Assembly (NCBI GenBank): GCA_030522415.1
Contig: CM060107.1
Span: 5,444,847 to 5,508,846, forward strand
Reading direction: 5' to 3'
Length of the DNA: 64,000 bases
Source of the DNA: Channallabes apus
Taxonomy: Eukaryota; Chordata; Actinopteri; Siluriformes; Clariidae
Position 1 is the stretch's first letter; each line of letters opens with the position of its first letter. Below, piece after piece: positions 46,616-57,225 of the stretch. The notes under the pieces were generated by a model. The model was not told the DNA's origin and did no database searches. It was given only the letters and a program-made list of their open reading frames with translations. Made by a program: the position numbers and the translations under genes.

Positions 46616-46765
46616 TTAGATGTTTGTCTCATTAGCTGAATTGCTGGAATGTAATCGAGCCAGACACTTTGCCACCATACAGGGCAACAGGTTCAATTAC
46701 TCATTCAAATATTTTCAGGCAGTTGAAATTTCTACAAATGTTTGTCTTTTAATGGCATAGAAGGC

Positions 46766-47280
46766 TGTCCCGGCACGCCAGGTCATGCCCACTTGTAAAA
46801 CTAAACCATGATAACTTGTGACTTCACACTCCAGTTCACTGTTTCCGTTATGGCGCTTGGAGCAGCACACCTGTTCCTCATTTCATTCAGCCCTCTGCTC
46901 TATAAAACCTGTTTTTCTCACGTGCCAGATTGTGAGACTCGATGCCCAGTTCTCCAGCGACTTTATCTCCTTGCTTCTCGGATCTCGACCCACACTTTGG
47001 TTTACAGATCATGCTTTTAGATTGCTTTTTGTTTGAATTCGGATCGCAGACGCTGATCTTCCACTTCCGTGTTCTCTTCGCGTGCACCACGCCTCTGCTT
47101 TGGAACCCGGCCCACGCACACACGCCTCCTCTTCATGAGGCAACCAGCGCATCCAACAACACGTGCTCTGCACTTGGATCCACCACACCTGCTCGCATCG
47201 TAACAGAGGCTCTGCAGGCTTTTTCTCTCAGTTCATTCACAGCGAGGTTGAAGTTTTCTTGTGGAGCTCATTGTTAGTCC
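46766..47280 (+). repeat. LTR-like block related to the 35022 LTR
   Basis: Begins TGTCCCGGCACGCCAGG and shares the order of words with 35022 (ACGCCCACTT-like, CACCTG, CTCTATAAAACC, GCCCAATTC-like). The right border is uncertain and no target duplication was found. Confidence 0.45.
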
Positions 47281-48562
47281 AAGGTAGGTATAATTTTTAG
47301 AATATTCAATCTCATGTGTACCTATAGTAGTTTAAATGAGTGTTTTGTTCCCTGAGAGATGGATCTTTTTAGGAAGTTTGAAGTCATGTAGAGTGAAACC
47401 GGGCACTGCAGGCCGCTCTAATGTTGGGATTAAACAGCAGCCCTGAGAGATGATACATGTGATTCCTGTGTTCATTTAAACATGATTTACCCCCTACACT
47501 ACTTTCCAACACTTTATAGAACAGGCCTTGGTGCCAAATGAAATCAAAAGCCTTTCTGCCCAAGTAAAAAAAAAGTATGCTAAGTATATTAAATCCTAGC
47601 GTGCCAAAGCATACTTAAATGTACTTGCTCCAGACTAATGACTAGTATACTTGAAGTTTGCTATTTTGGAACAACTAATTTTGTACTAAGTGTATTTAAG
47701 TTGTAATTAAATTATACAAAAGCACAATTTTAAGTGTATTAAGTATACTTTTGTGTGCTAAAGTGGAACAACTTTAAGTATACTTTAGTACACTTAAAGT
47801 ATATGGCTGTGTGTGTACTAACGTACATACCTGACAGTATTAATACAAATTAAGTATATATTTAATGTATTATAAGTACATTACAGCTATTTTTACTGTA
47901 TTACAAATACATGATTAATGTACTATGAGTATATTCTTATTGCAGCAGTAGCATGCTGTTATACTTCTGGACAATTACAAATACTAAAAAAGTACACTTT
48001 GTGGTTAATACAAATAGACTTTATTGTATCATACAGTACACACAACCTTCTATAATACTGTAGCATTTTTCGACGCCAGCAGGGAACTTGGAGGACGAGT
48101 GAGTTTGGTGGCTACACAATGTAATGACTGGCACACACACCTATTCTGCTATTAGCTGGAACTGGAGAACGGTAGCAGAATGCAGCACATACACACATAG
48201 AGATATCACACTTGTACACATACTCACACTTGGCCGAAGCCACTAACCTAAACACACGTCCCAAACAGGGTGAACACAAAAAGAACACCTGCCGCAAGGC
48301 ACGACGGTCGCAAACCGCCGCCCCGCCCACAATACTGTACTGCAAATGTGTTACCAGTACATTAAGTGTTTAGGATATGCTAAATGCATTTTCTACACTA
48401 TAACATGTTTTTGAAAAGCATTACATCAGTAATTATGAAGCAGATTTTATTCATGAGTTCAACAGATTTAATTTGCACAAGGTTACAAAAAAGCACTACT
48501 ATAGTTTATTTGTGCTCAACAAAAGTCAGGTTGTCTTACAAACACACAAACTAAAATATAAA

Positions 48563-48765
48563 CTGGTGTGTGAACACAGACAGACATTAGTATTAGAATC
48601 TACAGGTACAGTATTAGTTTAAACCTGGTGTGTGAACACAGACAGACATTAGTATTAGACTCTACAGCTACAGTATTAGTTTAAACCTGGTGTGTGAACA
48701 CAGACAGACATCAGTATTAGAATCTACAGGTACAGTATTAGTTTAAACCTGGCGTGTTGATTCTG
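48563..48765 (+). repeat. 61-62-bp tandem repeat, about 3.2 units
   Basis: Units start CTGGTGTGTGAACACAGACA at about 48563, 48625 and 48687, with a partial fourth at 48749. Each unit contains ATTAGTATTAGA and ACAGTATTAGTTT. Confidence 0.85.
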
Positions 48766-48920
48766 TTACACTGAGACTGAAAACAGGCCGAGAGCTACAG
48801 AGCCATTATACCACAAGCAAAGTACATAACACATTAACAACAACACATTACACAATACAAACTATAGATTAAAGTATGTACTTAATTTAAAACCGTTAAA
48901 TTTACCTTATGCCGATGAAA

Positions 48921-49177
48921 ATAAAATAATAACGATACGAACTAACGCACGCGATGATGCAGCTTCGGCCGTTAATTCAAACTAGAAGTGGAGAACTGGG
49001 GAGCCAATCAGAGAACGGACAGTCCGAATCTGCCCGCCTCCAGCCAATCAAAGGCTGGAGGCGGGCAGATTCGGACTGTCCGTTCTCTGATTGGCTCCCC
49101 AGTTCTCCACTTCTAGTTTGAATTAACGGCCGAAGCTGCATCATCGCGTGCGTTAGTTCGTATCGTTATTATTTTAT
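48921..49177. repeat. Perfect palindrome: 125-bp arms, 7-base loop
   Basis: 48921-49045 and 49053-49177 are exact reverse complements by reading; the loop is AATCAAA. The arms contain GCCAATCAGAGAACGG and a GC-rich CCCGCCTCCAGCC next to the loop. Transcription would give a 125-bp hairpin RNA. Confidence 0.92.
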
Positions 49178-49920
49178 TACGGACGCTGTCCGTGGGGCAC
49201 CGTCTAGTCTCCGGTTGGCTGGAATAGCTGCTGCAGTTTGTGTGTCGCTTTATGACAGTGAGCGGACAGAAGAGTGAGAGAGTGCACACATATATATGAG
49301 GCGCCGTATAGGGCTTAAATCAAACTTCACTCATGCACACACATATGAAACACTCACACATACATATATACTACTAACTGCTCACACAAGTACATATGAA
49401 ATGCGCACTCACACACACACACATACATACTATTAACTGCTCACACAACTACATATGAAATGCGCACTCACACACACATACATACTCTCCGCGCGCGCAC
49501 ATACATACATACATACTTTCAGCGCGCGCACATACATACATACTTTGCGCACTCACACACACATACATACTCTCCGCGCGCGCACATACATATCCCCCAT
49601 CATTTTAATTTAATTAAGAAGCCCTTAGTATTATATAAGCTATTAATCTGTAAAAATAAATACATAAATAATACGTTATATATTTTTAATGGTATCAGTT
49701 TTTGTTTCAAAAAATTTTCTATATTTAATGCCCGTAGCGTCAAATTTCCACAGCAGCAGCGACAGGTATCCGAGGTGCTTGTGTTACCATGGTAACGCTA
49801 GGAGGAAGTGACGTTGCATGGTGTTCTGAATGGTGGAATTTTGTAGAGGGAAGTTCCCTTATCAGACATTTCCTGCGCAGGGAGTAGGGTGTAGGGAGTA
49901 GTAATTTCTATGTATATGAA

Positions 49921-50349
49921 CTTCATTCTCCCTGATTAGTAGTAGCGTTTCTTAAATAGACCGTTAATGGACAGTTTAGAAGACAACGAGTGATTTATTT
50001 ATCACCACAAAAGTGTGTGATATGGAGGGTCGGAACAATGTTTGAATTTCCGATTCAGAGTCTCGTGGGATTCCGATGAGTTAGTTATTGTTCATATTAG
50101 CGAAGGCGAGGAAACACATTTCACAAAACAGTAATTTTCATATTAGCCACAGATTCCGTGCTTCAATTTTCTTCTTGCAAATCATCACCTGCGTTTTCTG
50201 CCGCTGCAATATTGAGTCATTATGTGGACAGTTCTAAATAAGCCTTGTTATTGAGCAGTGATGATCATTATACTGTCCTACTCCGTCTTCTAAACTGTCC
50301 AACAGCAGGCTGTTTACAAACCAGTTACTACCATTCAGGGAGAATGAAG
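49921..50349. repeat. Inner inverted repeat
   Basis: CTTCATTCTCCCTGA (49921-49935) pairs with TCAGGGAGAATGAAG (50335-50349) and GGACAGTTTAGAAGAC (49969-49984) with GTCTTCTAAACTGTCC (50285-50300); both pairs share one centre at about 50135. The intervening sequence pairs poorly. Probably a small DNA element nested inside the fold-back. Confidence 0.7.
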
Positions 50350-50539
50350 CGAAAAGTGAAAAGTCCATCTACACTGAAATGACTTCCGGTTACACTGAGA
50401 ATCTCATAGGTGTGTGTGCGTGCGCGGAGAGTACGTATGTGTGTGTGAGTGCGCAAAGTATGTATGTGTGTGTGAGTGTGCAAAGTATGTATGTATGTGC
50501 GCGCGCTGAAAGTATGTATGTATGTGCGCGCGCGGAGAG

Positions 50540-51100
50540 TATGTATGTGTGTGTGTGAGTACGCATTTCATATGTAGTTGTGTGAGCAGTTAGTAGTATA
50601 TATGTGTGTGTGAGTGCGCATTTCATATGTAGTTGTGTGAGCAGTTAGTAGTATATATGTGTGTGTGAGTGCGCATTTCATATGTAGTTGTGTGAGCAGT
50701 TAGTAGTATATATGTGTGTGTGAGTGCGCATTTCATATGTAGTTGTGTGAGCAGTTAGTAGTATATATGTGTGTGTGAGTGCGCATTTCATATGTAGTTG
50801 TGTGAGCAGTTAGTAGTATATATGTGTGTGTGAGTGCGCATTTCATATGTAGTTGTGTGAGCAGTTAGTAGTATATATGTGTGTGTGAGTGCGCATTTCA
50901 TATGTAGTTGTGTGAGCAGTTAGTAGTATATATGTGTGTGTGAGTGCGCATTTCATATGTAGTTGTGTGAGCAGTTAGTAGTATATATGTGTGTGTGAGT
51001 GCGCATTTCATATGTAGTTGTGTGAGCAGTTAGTAGTATATATGTGTGTGTGAGTACGCATTTCATATGTAGTTGTGTGAGCAGTTAGTAGTATATATGT
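50540..51100 (-). repeat. 55-bp tandem array, ten units
   Basis: GCAGTTAGTA recurs every 55 bp from 50586 to 51081. Each unit holds TATATGTGTGTGTGAGTGCG and CATTTCATATGTAGTTGTGT. The left arm of the inverted repeat has only one to two units, so expansion occurred on the right side only. Units are almost identical. Confidence 0.9.
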
Positions 51101-51745
51101 ATGTGTGAGTGTTTCATATGTGCGTGCATGAGTGAAGTTTTTTTTAAGCCCTATACGGCGCCTCATACACATAAATTATCTTGAACGGCAAATTTTCAGC
51201 GCGCAGGAACGAGGTTGAGATCGCGCGCGCGAGGGAGAGATTCAGCGTGCAGAAACGAGTCTAAAAGCAGCGCACGAGAGAGTAGTGCACTACATATAAG
51301 TACATATTAATAAGTACATTTACATTTAACTGATAATATACTGAGACTACCGTATATTAAAATTTGTATTCTAATATATAATTTCTGTACATTTGTACAA
51401 TGATTATTTCGAGCATATTAAAAAAAAATACCAAAAATATATTGAAAAACAAGTTTAAATAAGTATACTTTGGAAATTAGACCAGCCTTTCACTTAAAGT
51501 ATATTTTCCAATAATATATCTTTGGAACGTGTACTATAATACAATAATTTTTAAGTATATTTAAAGTTTAATTCCAAAATTTGGTAAAAGCATGATGTTA
51601 GTATACTTTTTATATATTAACTGATGGTACAACTTTTTGTTAGTATATTAGCAGTGTATTATCGAGGATTTCAATATATTTGTAATACACTAAAGTGTAT
51701 TTTTTTTCACTGGGGTGAAATCAATAAAACAGGGAAATGTTTCTT

Positions 51746-52660
51746 TCAGTAACGTTTTTGGTTTGGTTTTGGAGGGTGTGGGGGGTGCAAATGTGGTCCG
51801 TTAAAAATCCCATCAGGTTTCAGTTTGTTCATTTTGTCTTTATGTTCCTGCTCAGTAACCAGAAAGTCTAGGGGATTTTGGTTATTTCTGACAGCCAGTT
51901 CCAGTTCTTCAAGCTTTCCCTTAATGTGTTTGTAAATACGTTGTCCACGTTTCCCCATTTTACATCGCCGGTTCATGCTCTCTATCTTCTTTAAAAAAAA
52001 AAAAAGTTTGTTCCAATTATTCCAGAATTGTGAGTGTTTAGACTCCTCTATAAATGTTTTATTGTGATTTTGTTTTGGTTATGAGTCTACGTTTATAGTT
52101 TGAGTGTTTCCCAATAAAGAAGGCGTATATAACTGTAAATGCCATCCCGGTGGTTGTGATTTGATAATTTCCTGAGTTCACTTCTTAAATTTTGGCAATC
52201 GTTATCAAACCAGATGTCATCTTTATTAAATATAGGTTTTGATGCAGCTTTGATTTTTAGTTTAGCTTTCTCTTAATAGTTGATCATTTGAACTCCCGTC
52301 CTGTACTGTGACTGCAGTCTCCAGAAAGTTGTAGGACTTGTGGATGTTGTACAGTTTAATATGCTGTGTGTGTAGTGTGGTTTGTTTCCGTCTTTTTGAG
52401 GAACACAATCACTTGGAGGGGTTAGCGGTTTAACAAGTGAATGCACTGAGAGAAAAAAAGAGTCTAAATCAGCTGTACTGTTTCCAAGAGGTGAGCAAAA
52501 TGTGTATCTTCTGAAAGACTTCCCCCATGTCCAACCGTTGACGATGTACAAAGACTTTGATAGAGCTGCAGGAGCTCTTTGCTGTTTTTGTGTAGTGTTT
52601 TGTCACAGTTGTTGCCTCTGGATAGTTGATTTTACTCAGCAGGAGCGCGGCTTGTTGGGC
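51746..52660 (-). pseudogene. LINE endonuclease end and RT start
   Basis: 52660-52273 reads LQLYQSLYIVNGWTWGKSF, RRYTFCSPLGNSTAD, FTVKPLTPPSD-like words of the endonuclease C-terminus (the SDH box is altered). Near 52010 is KHSQFWNNWNKL. 51976-51746 reads LELAVRNNQNPLDFLVTEQE and HKDKMNKLKPDGIFNG, the RT N-terminal finger region. Several stops and frame changes; a deletion follows before motif A. Confidence 0.6.
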
Positions 52661-52867
52661 CGCCCTTAAAAATCAAACGCCCAGTAAGTGATTGTCTCCT
52701 GGCACAGGGAATGACTGTATTACCATACTCGACACAATAAAAGAGGAAGTATTTAGTCCTGAAACCTCTGGTCAGGAGATTGGCCTGTTTATACAAACCC
52801 AGTTCCTCTTTTAACTGGCTACGGCCTGGTTAATAAATAATAATAATAATAATAATAAAAAAAAGGT

Positions 52868-53010
52868 GCTTCAGGGCAGATCCAAAGGTCCCAAGCCAGG
52901 ATAAAATGGGAGGGTTGAAGGGCATCCGGTGTAAAACCTGTTCCAAGCTTGTATGTGCGGATCATCCGCTGTTGCGACCCCTTGCCGGGAGCAGCCGAAA
53001 GACCAACAGC
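52868..53010 (+). mobile_element. SINE-like fragment
   Basis: GGGTTGAAGGGCATCCGGTG, TAAAACCTGTTCCAAGC, GCGGATCATCCGCTGTTGCG and GGGAGCAGCCGAAAGACC: a fish interspersed repeat related to 43560-43635. An ATA/ATAATA simple repeat precedes it. Confidence 0.55.
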
Positions 53011-53324
53011 AAGTGGAATTGGGAAATGTCCAACACATTATTAAAACCTGTAAGAATATTACTGAACCTTTATGGAAGAAATGTGGTCAGAGAAAAAAAA
53101 ATAAATCATGAACGTATATTACTTAAACGTTTACTAAAAAAGCATGGTTAAAAAGACAGAAGAAATCTGAGCAATGTTTAATAGTGAAAGTAAGAGCATT
53201 TCCATAATGTGACAAGAACTCACAGGAATGAGGCTAAACATATGTGGGGTTTTAAGGAAACCACTTGCTCCTGAGACTAATCAAATAAATAAAACACTTT
53301 TTGTAGATTTGTAAGCACTGGAAA

Positions 53325-53440
53325 AAGGTAGTGTGGACTGATGAGTGAAGATTGACCCTGTTCCAGAGTGATTGATGGGTCAGGGTCCAAAGTGAGGCAA
53401 ATGAACTGATGCTCCCATCATGTCTGGTTTTGCTTTAGGG
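53325..53440 (+). pseudogene. Tc1-like transposase relic
   Basis: KKVVWTDE followed by SRLTLFQSD- and WVRVQSEAN-like words matches the first-Asp block of a Tc1 transposase (VLWTDESKFTLFQSDGRVRVW type). Only about 35 codons are recognisable. Confidence 0.5.
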
Positions 53441-53502
53441 GGAGAAAGAAAAAAAAACTTTGTATATTGCAAAGTTGAGGTAGTGCAAGTTAATGACATG
53501 AT

Positions 53503-54058
53503 TGTCATGTCTACGTGGGCGAACGCAAGTGCAAGGGAAATATTGGTGGTTTCTTTATTCTCTCTCTTTCTCTTAGAGTTCACAAAATAATGAAGGAAAA
53601 AAAAAAAAAAAGATACTGAGGTTGGGTCTGCAGGCGGGTTATAGTAGAACTGGTAAAAAATCAATCAAAGCAATAACCACTTAACCCGGGCTGAGACCCC
53701 GCGGGCTGATTCTCACTCAGCCTTGACCTTGACCGTGATGACGGTTCCTTCTGGTCTCACGCGCCGTACTCGTCCCTGCAGACACCAATCAGTCCTGGAG
53801 TGATATATACACACAAACAGAGCATTAGCACACGTGACAAAACAAAAGGGTGCACAACAGTGAACAGACAAAGTGACACGGGTTCAACTGGAATAAATAG
53901 AGACACACAGGGGTGGCACAGGTGAACTTGATCTTGTGCTAGTGAGGTTAAGGGTGAACAATACACATGCAGACACAGTAGGGGGAGACAAAGTGGCGGC
54001 TCAGTAATCTAAGGAGCCACATCTTAATCCCCAGGGCTGAGGTGACTTAGATGTGACA
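53503..54058 (-). mobile_element. Solo LTR of the gypsy 1 family
   Basis: 556 bp, minus strand TGTCACATCTAAG to CATGACA, with perfect duplication ATGAT (53498-53502 and 54059-54063). It shares AGTAGGGGGAGACAAAGTGG with the other members. Confidence 0.87.
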
Positions 54059-54233
54059 ATGATGGATAAAAAACACTAAACATTCTTGTGAGTAGCAGCA
54101 AAGGCAAGAAAGAGTCCTTGTGTAAATAGCAGCTAATAATATAAATATTTGTGCAAAAAAACTATTTCAAGGTTGGTGTCTCTGATGGTTGTAGATCAGT
54201 GTACAGCGGCTTGCAAAAGTATTCGGCCCACTT

Positions 54234-54926
54234 TGTCATGGTTCTGCTTTGAGGTGTGTGTGTAGCAAGGTGGACGCAGACGCAGGAGATCGTTCAAACT
54301 CGTCTTTTATTTAATCAACGGATTTAAATCCACAATGAACTCAAAAAGTCTCGTCAACTCCTTCCTTCTGAAGAAGTTCTTTTCCTCTTTATTTCTTTAT
54401 TCAAGCCGAGCTAAACAAACAAAAATGAAACAAAACAAAAAAACCAAAACATACCACACGATCTCCCCGTGTGGGTTGCCCCCTACAGTCTCTCCCGCTC
54501 CTCGGCAGCGCGCCAGTTCCTTGAACTGCCTGGATAATGTTCCAAGCGCACGTCACCGTGCTCGATAGGTGCCTCCTTCCCGGAGGTCAAATAACGTCCT
54601 TAATTCAAACGAAAAACCCAGAGTTAGTCTTCTTCCTCATTCCTGGGATCCTGCTGCCTTAACGCTACGAGGGAGAGACGAGAGCACTTTAGCGGGGAGA
54701 GGGACACAGACAGTGAGACACACACAAAACACGACTGTGAACGGACGAGACGCTACGGGCTCGACCGGCTTAAATAGAAACACAACGGGATAGGACACAG
54801 GTGTAGGTGTTCTTGTGATTGGGGAGACATACCAACGTTGACACACTAGGTGGGCACAAAGTGTCGGCTCAGTAGTCCGGAGACCCAGATCTTATTTCCC
54901 CGGGCCGTGGTGGTACCGATGTTACA
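54234..54926 (-). mobile_element. Solo LTR of the gypsy 1 family inside the Tc1 copy
   Basis: 693 bp, minus strand TGTAACATCGGTACC to CATGACA, with perfect duplication CACTT (54229-54233 and 54927-54931). The target is the Tc1 terminal repeat, GGCCCACTT/GAACTTTTCC. Joining the flanks restores the terminal repeat seen at 24908. Confidence 0.92.
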
Positions 54927-56531
54927 CACTTGAACTTTTCCACATTTTGTCACATTACAGCCACAAACATGAATCAATTTTATTGGAATTCCACGTGAAA
55001 GACCAATACAAAGTGGTGTACACGTGAGAAGTGGAACGAAAATCATACATGATTCCAAACATTTTTTACAAATAAATAACTGAAAAGTTGGATGTGCGTA
55101 ATTATTCAGCCCTAATTCAGAGTCAATACTTTGTAGAACCAGCTTTTGCTGCAATTACAGCTGCCAGTCTTTTAGGGTATGTCTCTACCAGCTTTGCACA
55201 TCTAGAGACTGAAATCCTTGCCCATTCTTCTTTGCAAAACAGCTCCAGCTCAGTCAGATTAGACGGACAGCGTTTGTGAAGAGCAGTTTTCAGATCTTGC
55301 CACAGATTCTCGATTGGATTTATTAAATTTATTTGTATAGTGCTTTTAACAATTGACATTGCCTCAAAGCAGCTTTACACAATCAAAAGAATTATTTAAG
55401 TTTGTATGGAATTTGAGTGTGTATGAATCAAAATGTTCAGATATTCCCTGGTGAGCAAGCCCGAGGGCGACAGTGGCAAGGAAAAACTCCCTGAAATGGT
55501 AATAGGAAGAAACCTTGAGAGGAACCAGACTCAACAGGGAACCCATCCTCATCTGGGTGAAACAGATAGCATTAAATGATCTGCATTTATACAGTGTTAG
55601 GTGGCAGGCAGTTCAGCTATAATAGTTGATGTTAATTGATGTTAAAATGGAGTCCAGTAGTTATTGGAGACTCAGATAGACTTGTAGAAAGTTCCAGTCC
55701 TGAACTATCGAATTGTCAAGTCCTCAGAGAAACAGCTGCTAACACCAGTCGAGGCCAGAACCATCTTCTAAGTAGATAGAATCATCCCCAGACACCAGAC
55801 GCATCCCAAAGAGACACACGGGGCATCCATGCGACGAGACCTCCAACCAAAAACGGGGCACCAGGATGGATCAGACATGTCTGGAGGGCAGAGGGAGTCT
55901 GGATCACTGGCAGCTCAGGAATGACATGTGTAGCTCGACAGAGAGAGAGAGAGAGAGAGAGAGAAAGAGTGAAAGGGGGAGACAGGGGGAGAGAGGAAAG
56001 AGAAAGAGGGGGAGAAAGAGAAGAGGAGGAGAGATGGCAATTAGGTATGGTCACAGTCACATAATGTATAATGTGAATGTATATTTACTGTAGAGTGCAA
56101 GCAGGGACTCCGGCAGGACTAACTATGACAGCATAACTAAAAGGGAGAGCCAGAAGGAAAGACAAACATGAGGGCTCCTTGAGATGTAAAGCAAACAATC
56201 ACCTCACCGTCAACAAACCTGAGTCATGAAATGAGAGTGAGGAAGACAGCATCTAAACATACCAGTTCACCATAATACTCTACGTCCATGAGTCCCCCAG
56301 ATCTGCTCCTTTACCTACAGCAAATCTATTTATAAAAATGCTTGGCTAAATAAATAGGTTTTTAGCCTAGACTTAAACACTGAGACTGTGTCTGAGTCCC
56401 GGACACTATTTGGAAGACTATTCCATAATTTTGAGGCTTTGTAAGAAAAAGCTCTGCCCAACCAGACAGTAAGGCATTACAATAGTCCAACCTAGAAGTG
56501 ATAAAAGCATGAACTAGTTTTTTTGCATCAT

Positions 56532-56850
56532 TTAGCGACAATATATTTTTATCTTGGCAATATTTCTGAGGCGAAAGAATGCTATCCTGGTGATATTATC
56601 TACATGAGCTTCAAATGAAAGGCTGGAATCTATAATCACGCCGAGGTCTTTTACTGTTGCACTTGATGGAACAGAAAGGCCATCTAAAGTTACGGTGTGA
56701 TCTAAGTTTTTATTTCTAGCTGTATGCGGTCCTATGACTAGAACTTCTGTCTTATCCGGATTAAGCAGAAGGAAGTTAATTAGCATCCAATTTCTTATGT
56801 CCTGCACACATTGCTCAACTTTAGTAAGATGGTTTTTCTCATCAGGTTTT
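56532..56850 (-). pseudogene. L2 RT after the insertion (thumb side)
   Basis: Reads LTKVEQCVQDIRNWMLINFL, LLNPDKTEVLVIGPHTARN, LDGLSVPSSATVKDLGVIID and SLSFEAHVDNITRIAFFRLR. This continues directly from the YADD block at 60590, once the LTR element is removed. Confidence 0.82.
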
Positions 56851-56861
56851 GTTGAGATGTA

Positions 56862-57225
56862 TGTGACGGTTGACCCCTAGAGGGCGCCTAACGCCCGTTT
56901 TGACTTTTGTTTTGTAGTTCGTTTTAAGTTTCGTTTTTTGGACTTCATTTCCCAGTTTGCACCTCGGTCAGGTGACGTAGAAGCTCACCTGAACCGAGGG
57001 AAGTTAATTTGATAATTATGTTTAGGTTTGCTATAAATAGCCTGGCTGAACTCCAGCCAGGCGTCTAGCATTAGTCGTTTTAAGTTTAGTTTGTGTTGGA
57101 GGGATTTTGCTTGTTTTATGCTTTTGTTTGAAAGTAAAAATAAAGAACTCTGTTGAACCGTCAGCTCGCCTCCGCGATCATGCCTCGCACTCACCTCCGA
57201 CGCAGACACCGTAAGAAACATGACA
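56862..57225 (+). repeat. 5' LTR of the young element
   Basis: TGTGACGG...CATGACA. It holds an inverted repeat (CCTCGGTCAGGTGA at 56962-56975 against TCACCTGAACCGAGG at 56985-56999) with TGACGTAG at the loop side, TATAAATA at 57032-57039, a perfect hairpin CCTGGCTG-AACTC-CAGCCAGG at 57041-57061, the predicted RNA start at about 57063, an AATAAA signal at 57139-57144, and an ATG at 57180 that starts the ORF. Confidence 0.92.
57032..57072 (+). promoter_or_regulatory. TATA box, hairpin and predicted RNA start
   Basis: TATAAATA at 57032; GTCTAGCATT begins 31 nt later at 57063. That 10-mer is the reverse complement of AATGCTAGAC immediately downstream of the LTR. The 31-nt spacing is what a TATA-directed start would give. 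An 8-bp perfect hairpin lies between TATA and start. Confidence 0.65.

Larger units (their letters stand above)
49297..51165. repeat. Long inverted arms, right arm expanded
   Basis: The left arm starts TGAGGCGCCGTATAGGGCTT (49297) and its reverse complement ends at 51165. Inside, GTATGTATGT/ACATACATAC, CATTTCATATG and GCAGTTAGTA words occur in mirrored order. The left arm is about 300 bp; the right arm about 770 bp because of tandem expansion. Confidence 0.8.
47559..51714. mobile_element. Fold-back type DNA element in the LINE RT
   Basis: The outer ends are inverted: CCCAAGTAAAAAAAAAGTAT on the left and, reverse-complemented, CCCCAGTGAAAAAAAATACA on the right. Several hundred bp of sequence rich in AAGTATACTT-type words follow inward on both sides. 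The flanks continue one LINE sequence: minus-strand CFIDF before and KAFDFIWHQGLF after, which together form RT motif A. The interior has a 61-bp tandem repeat, a perfect palindrome, long inverted arms and a 55-bp tandem array. No transposase is visible, so it is non-autonomous. Confidence 0.65.
46277..52820 (-). mobile_element. Non-LTR retrotransposon (Nimb/I-like), interrupted
   Basis: Minus-strand pieces in order: endonuclease end (52660-52273), linker FWNNWNKL near 52010, RT N-terminus (51976-51746), motif A split at 51715/47559, RQGC-like sequence near 47440 and the C-terminal Cys/His region (46615-46277). A fold-back element lies at 47559-51714 and an LTR-like block at 46766-47280. Clade assignment is from remembered patterns and is tentative. 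Confidence 0.65.

Noticed and set aside
52273..52551. Host gene encoding a 92-residue protein
   Set aside because: The words match a LINE endonuclease C-terminus in the correct order with RT sequence downstream, so it is retrotransposon debris.
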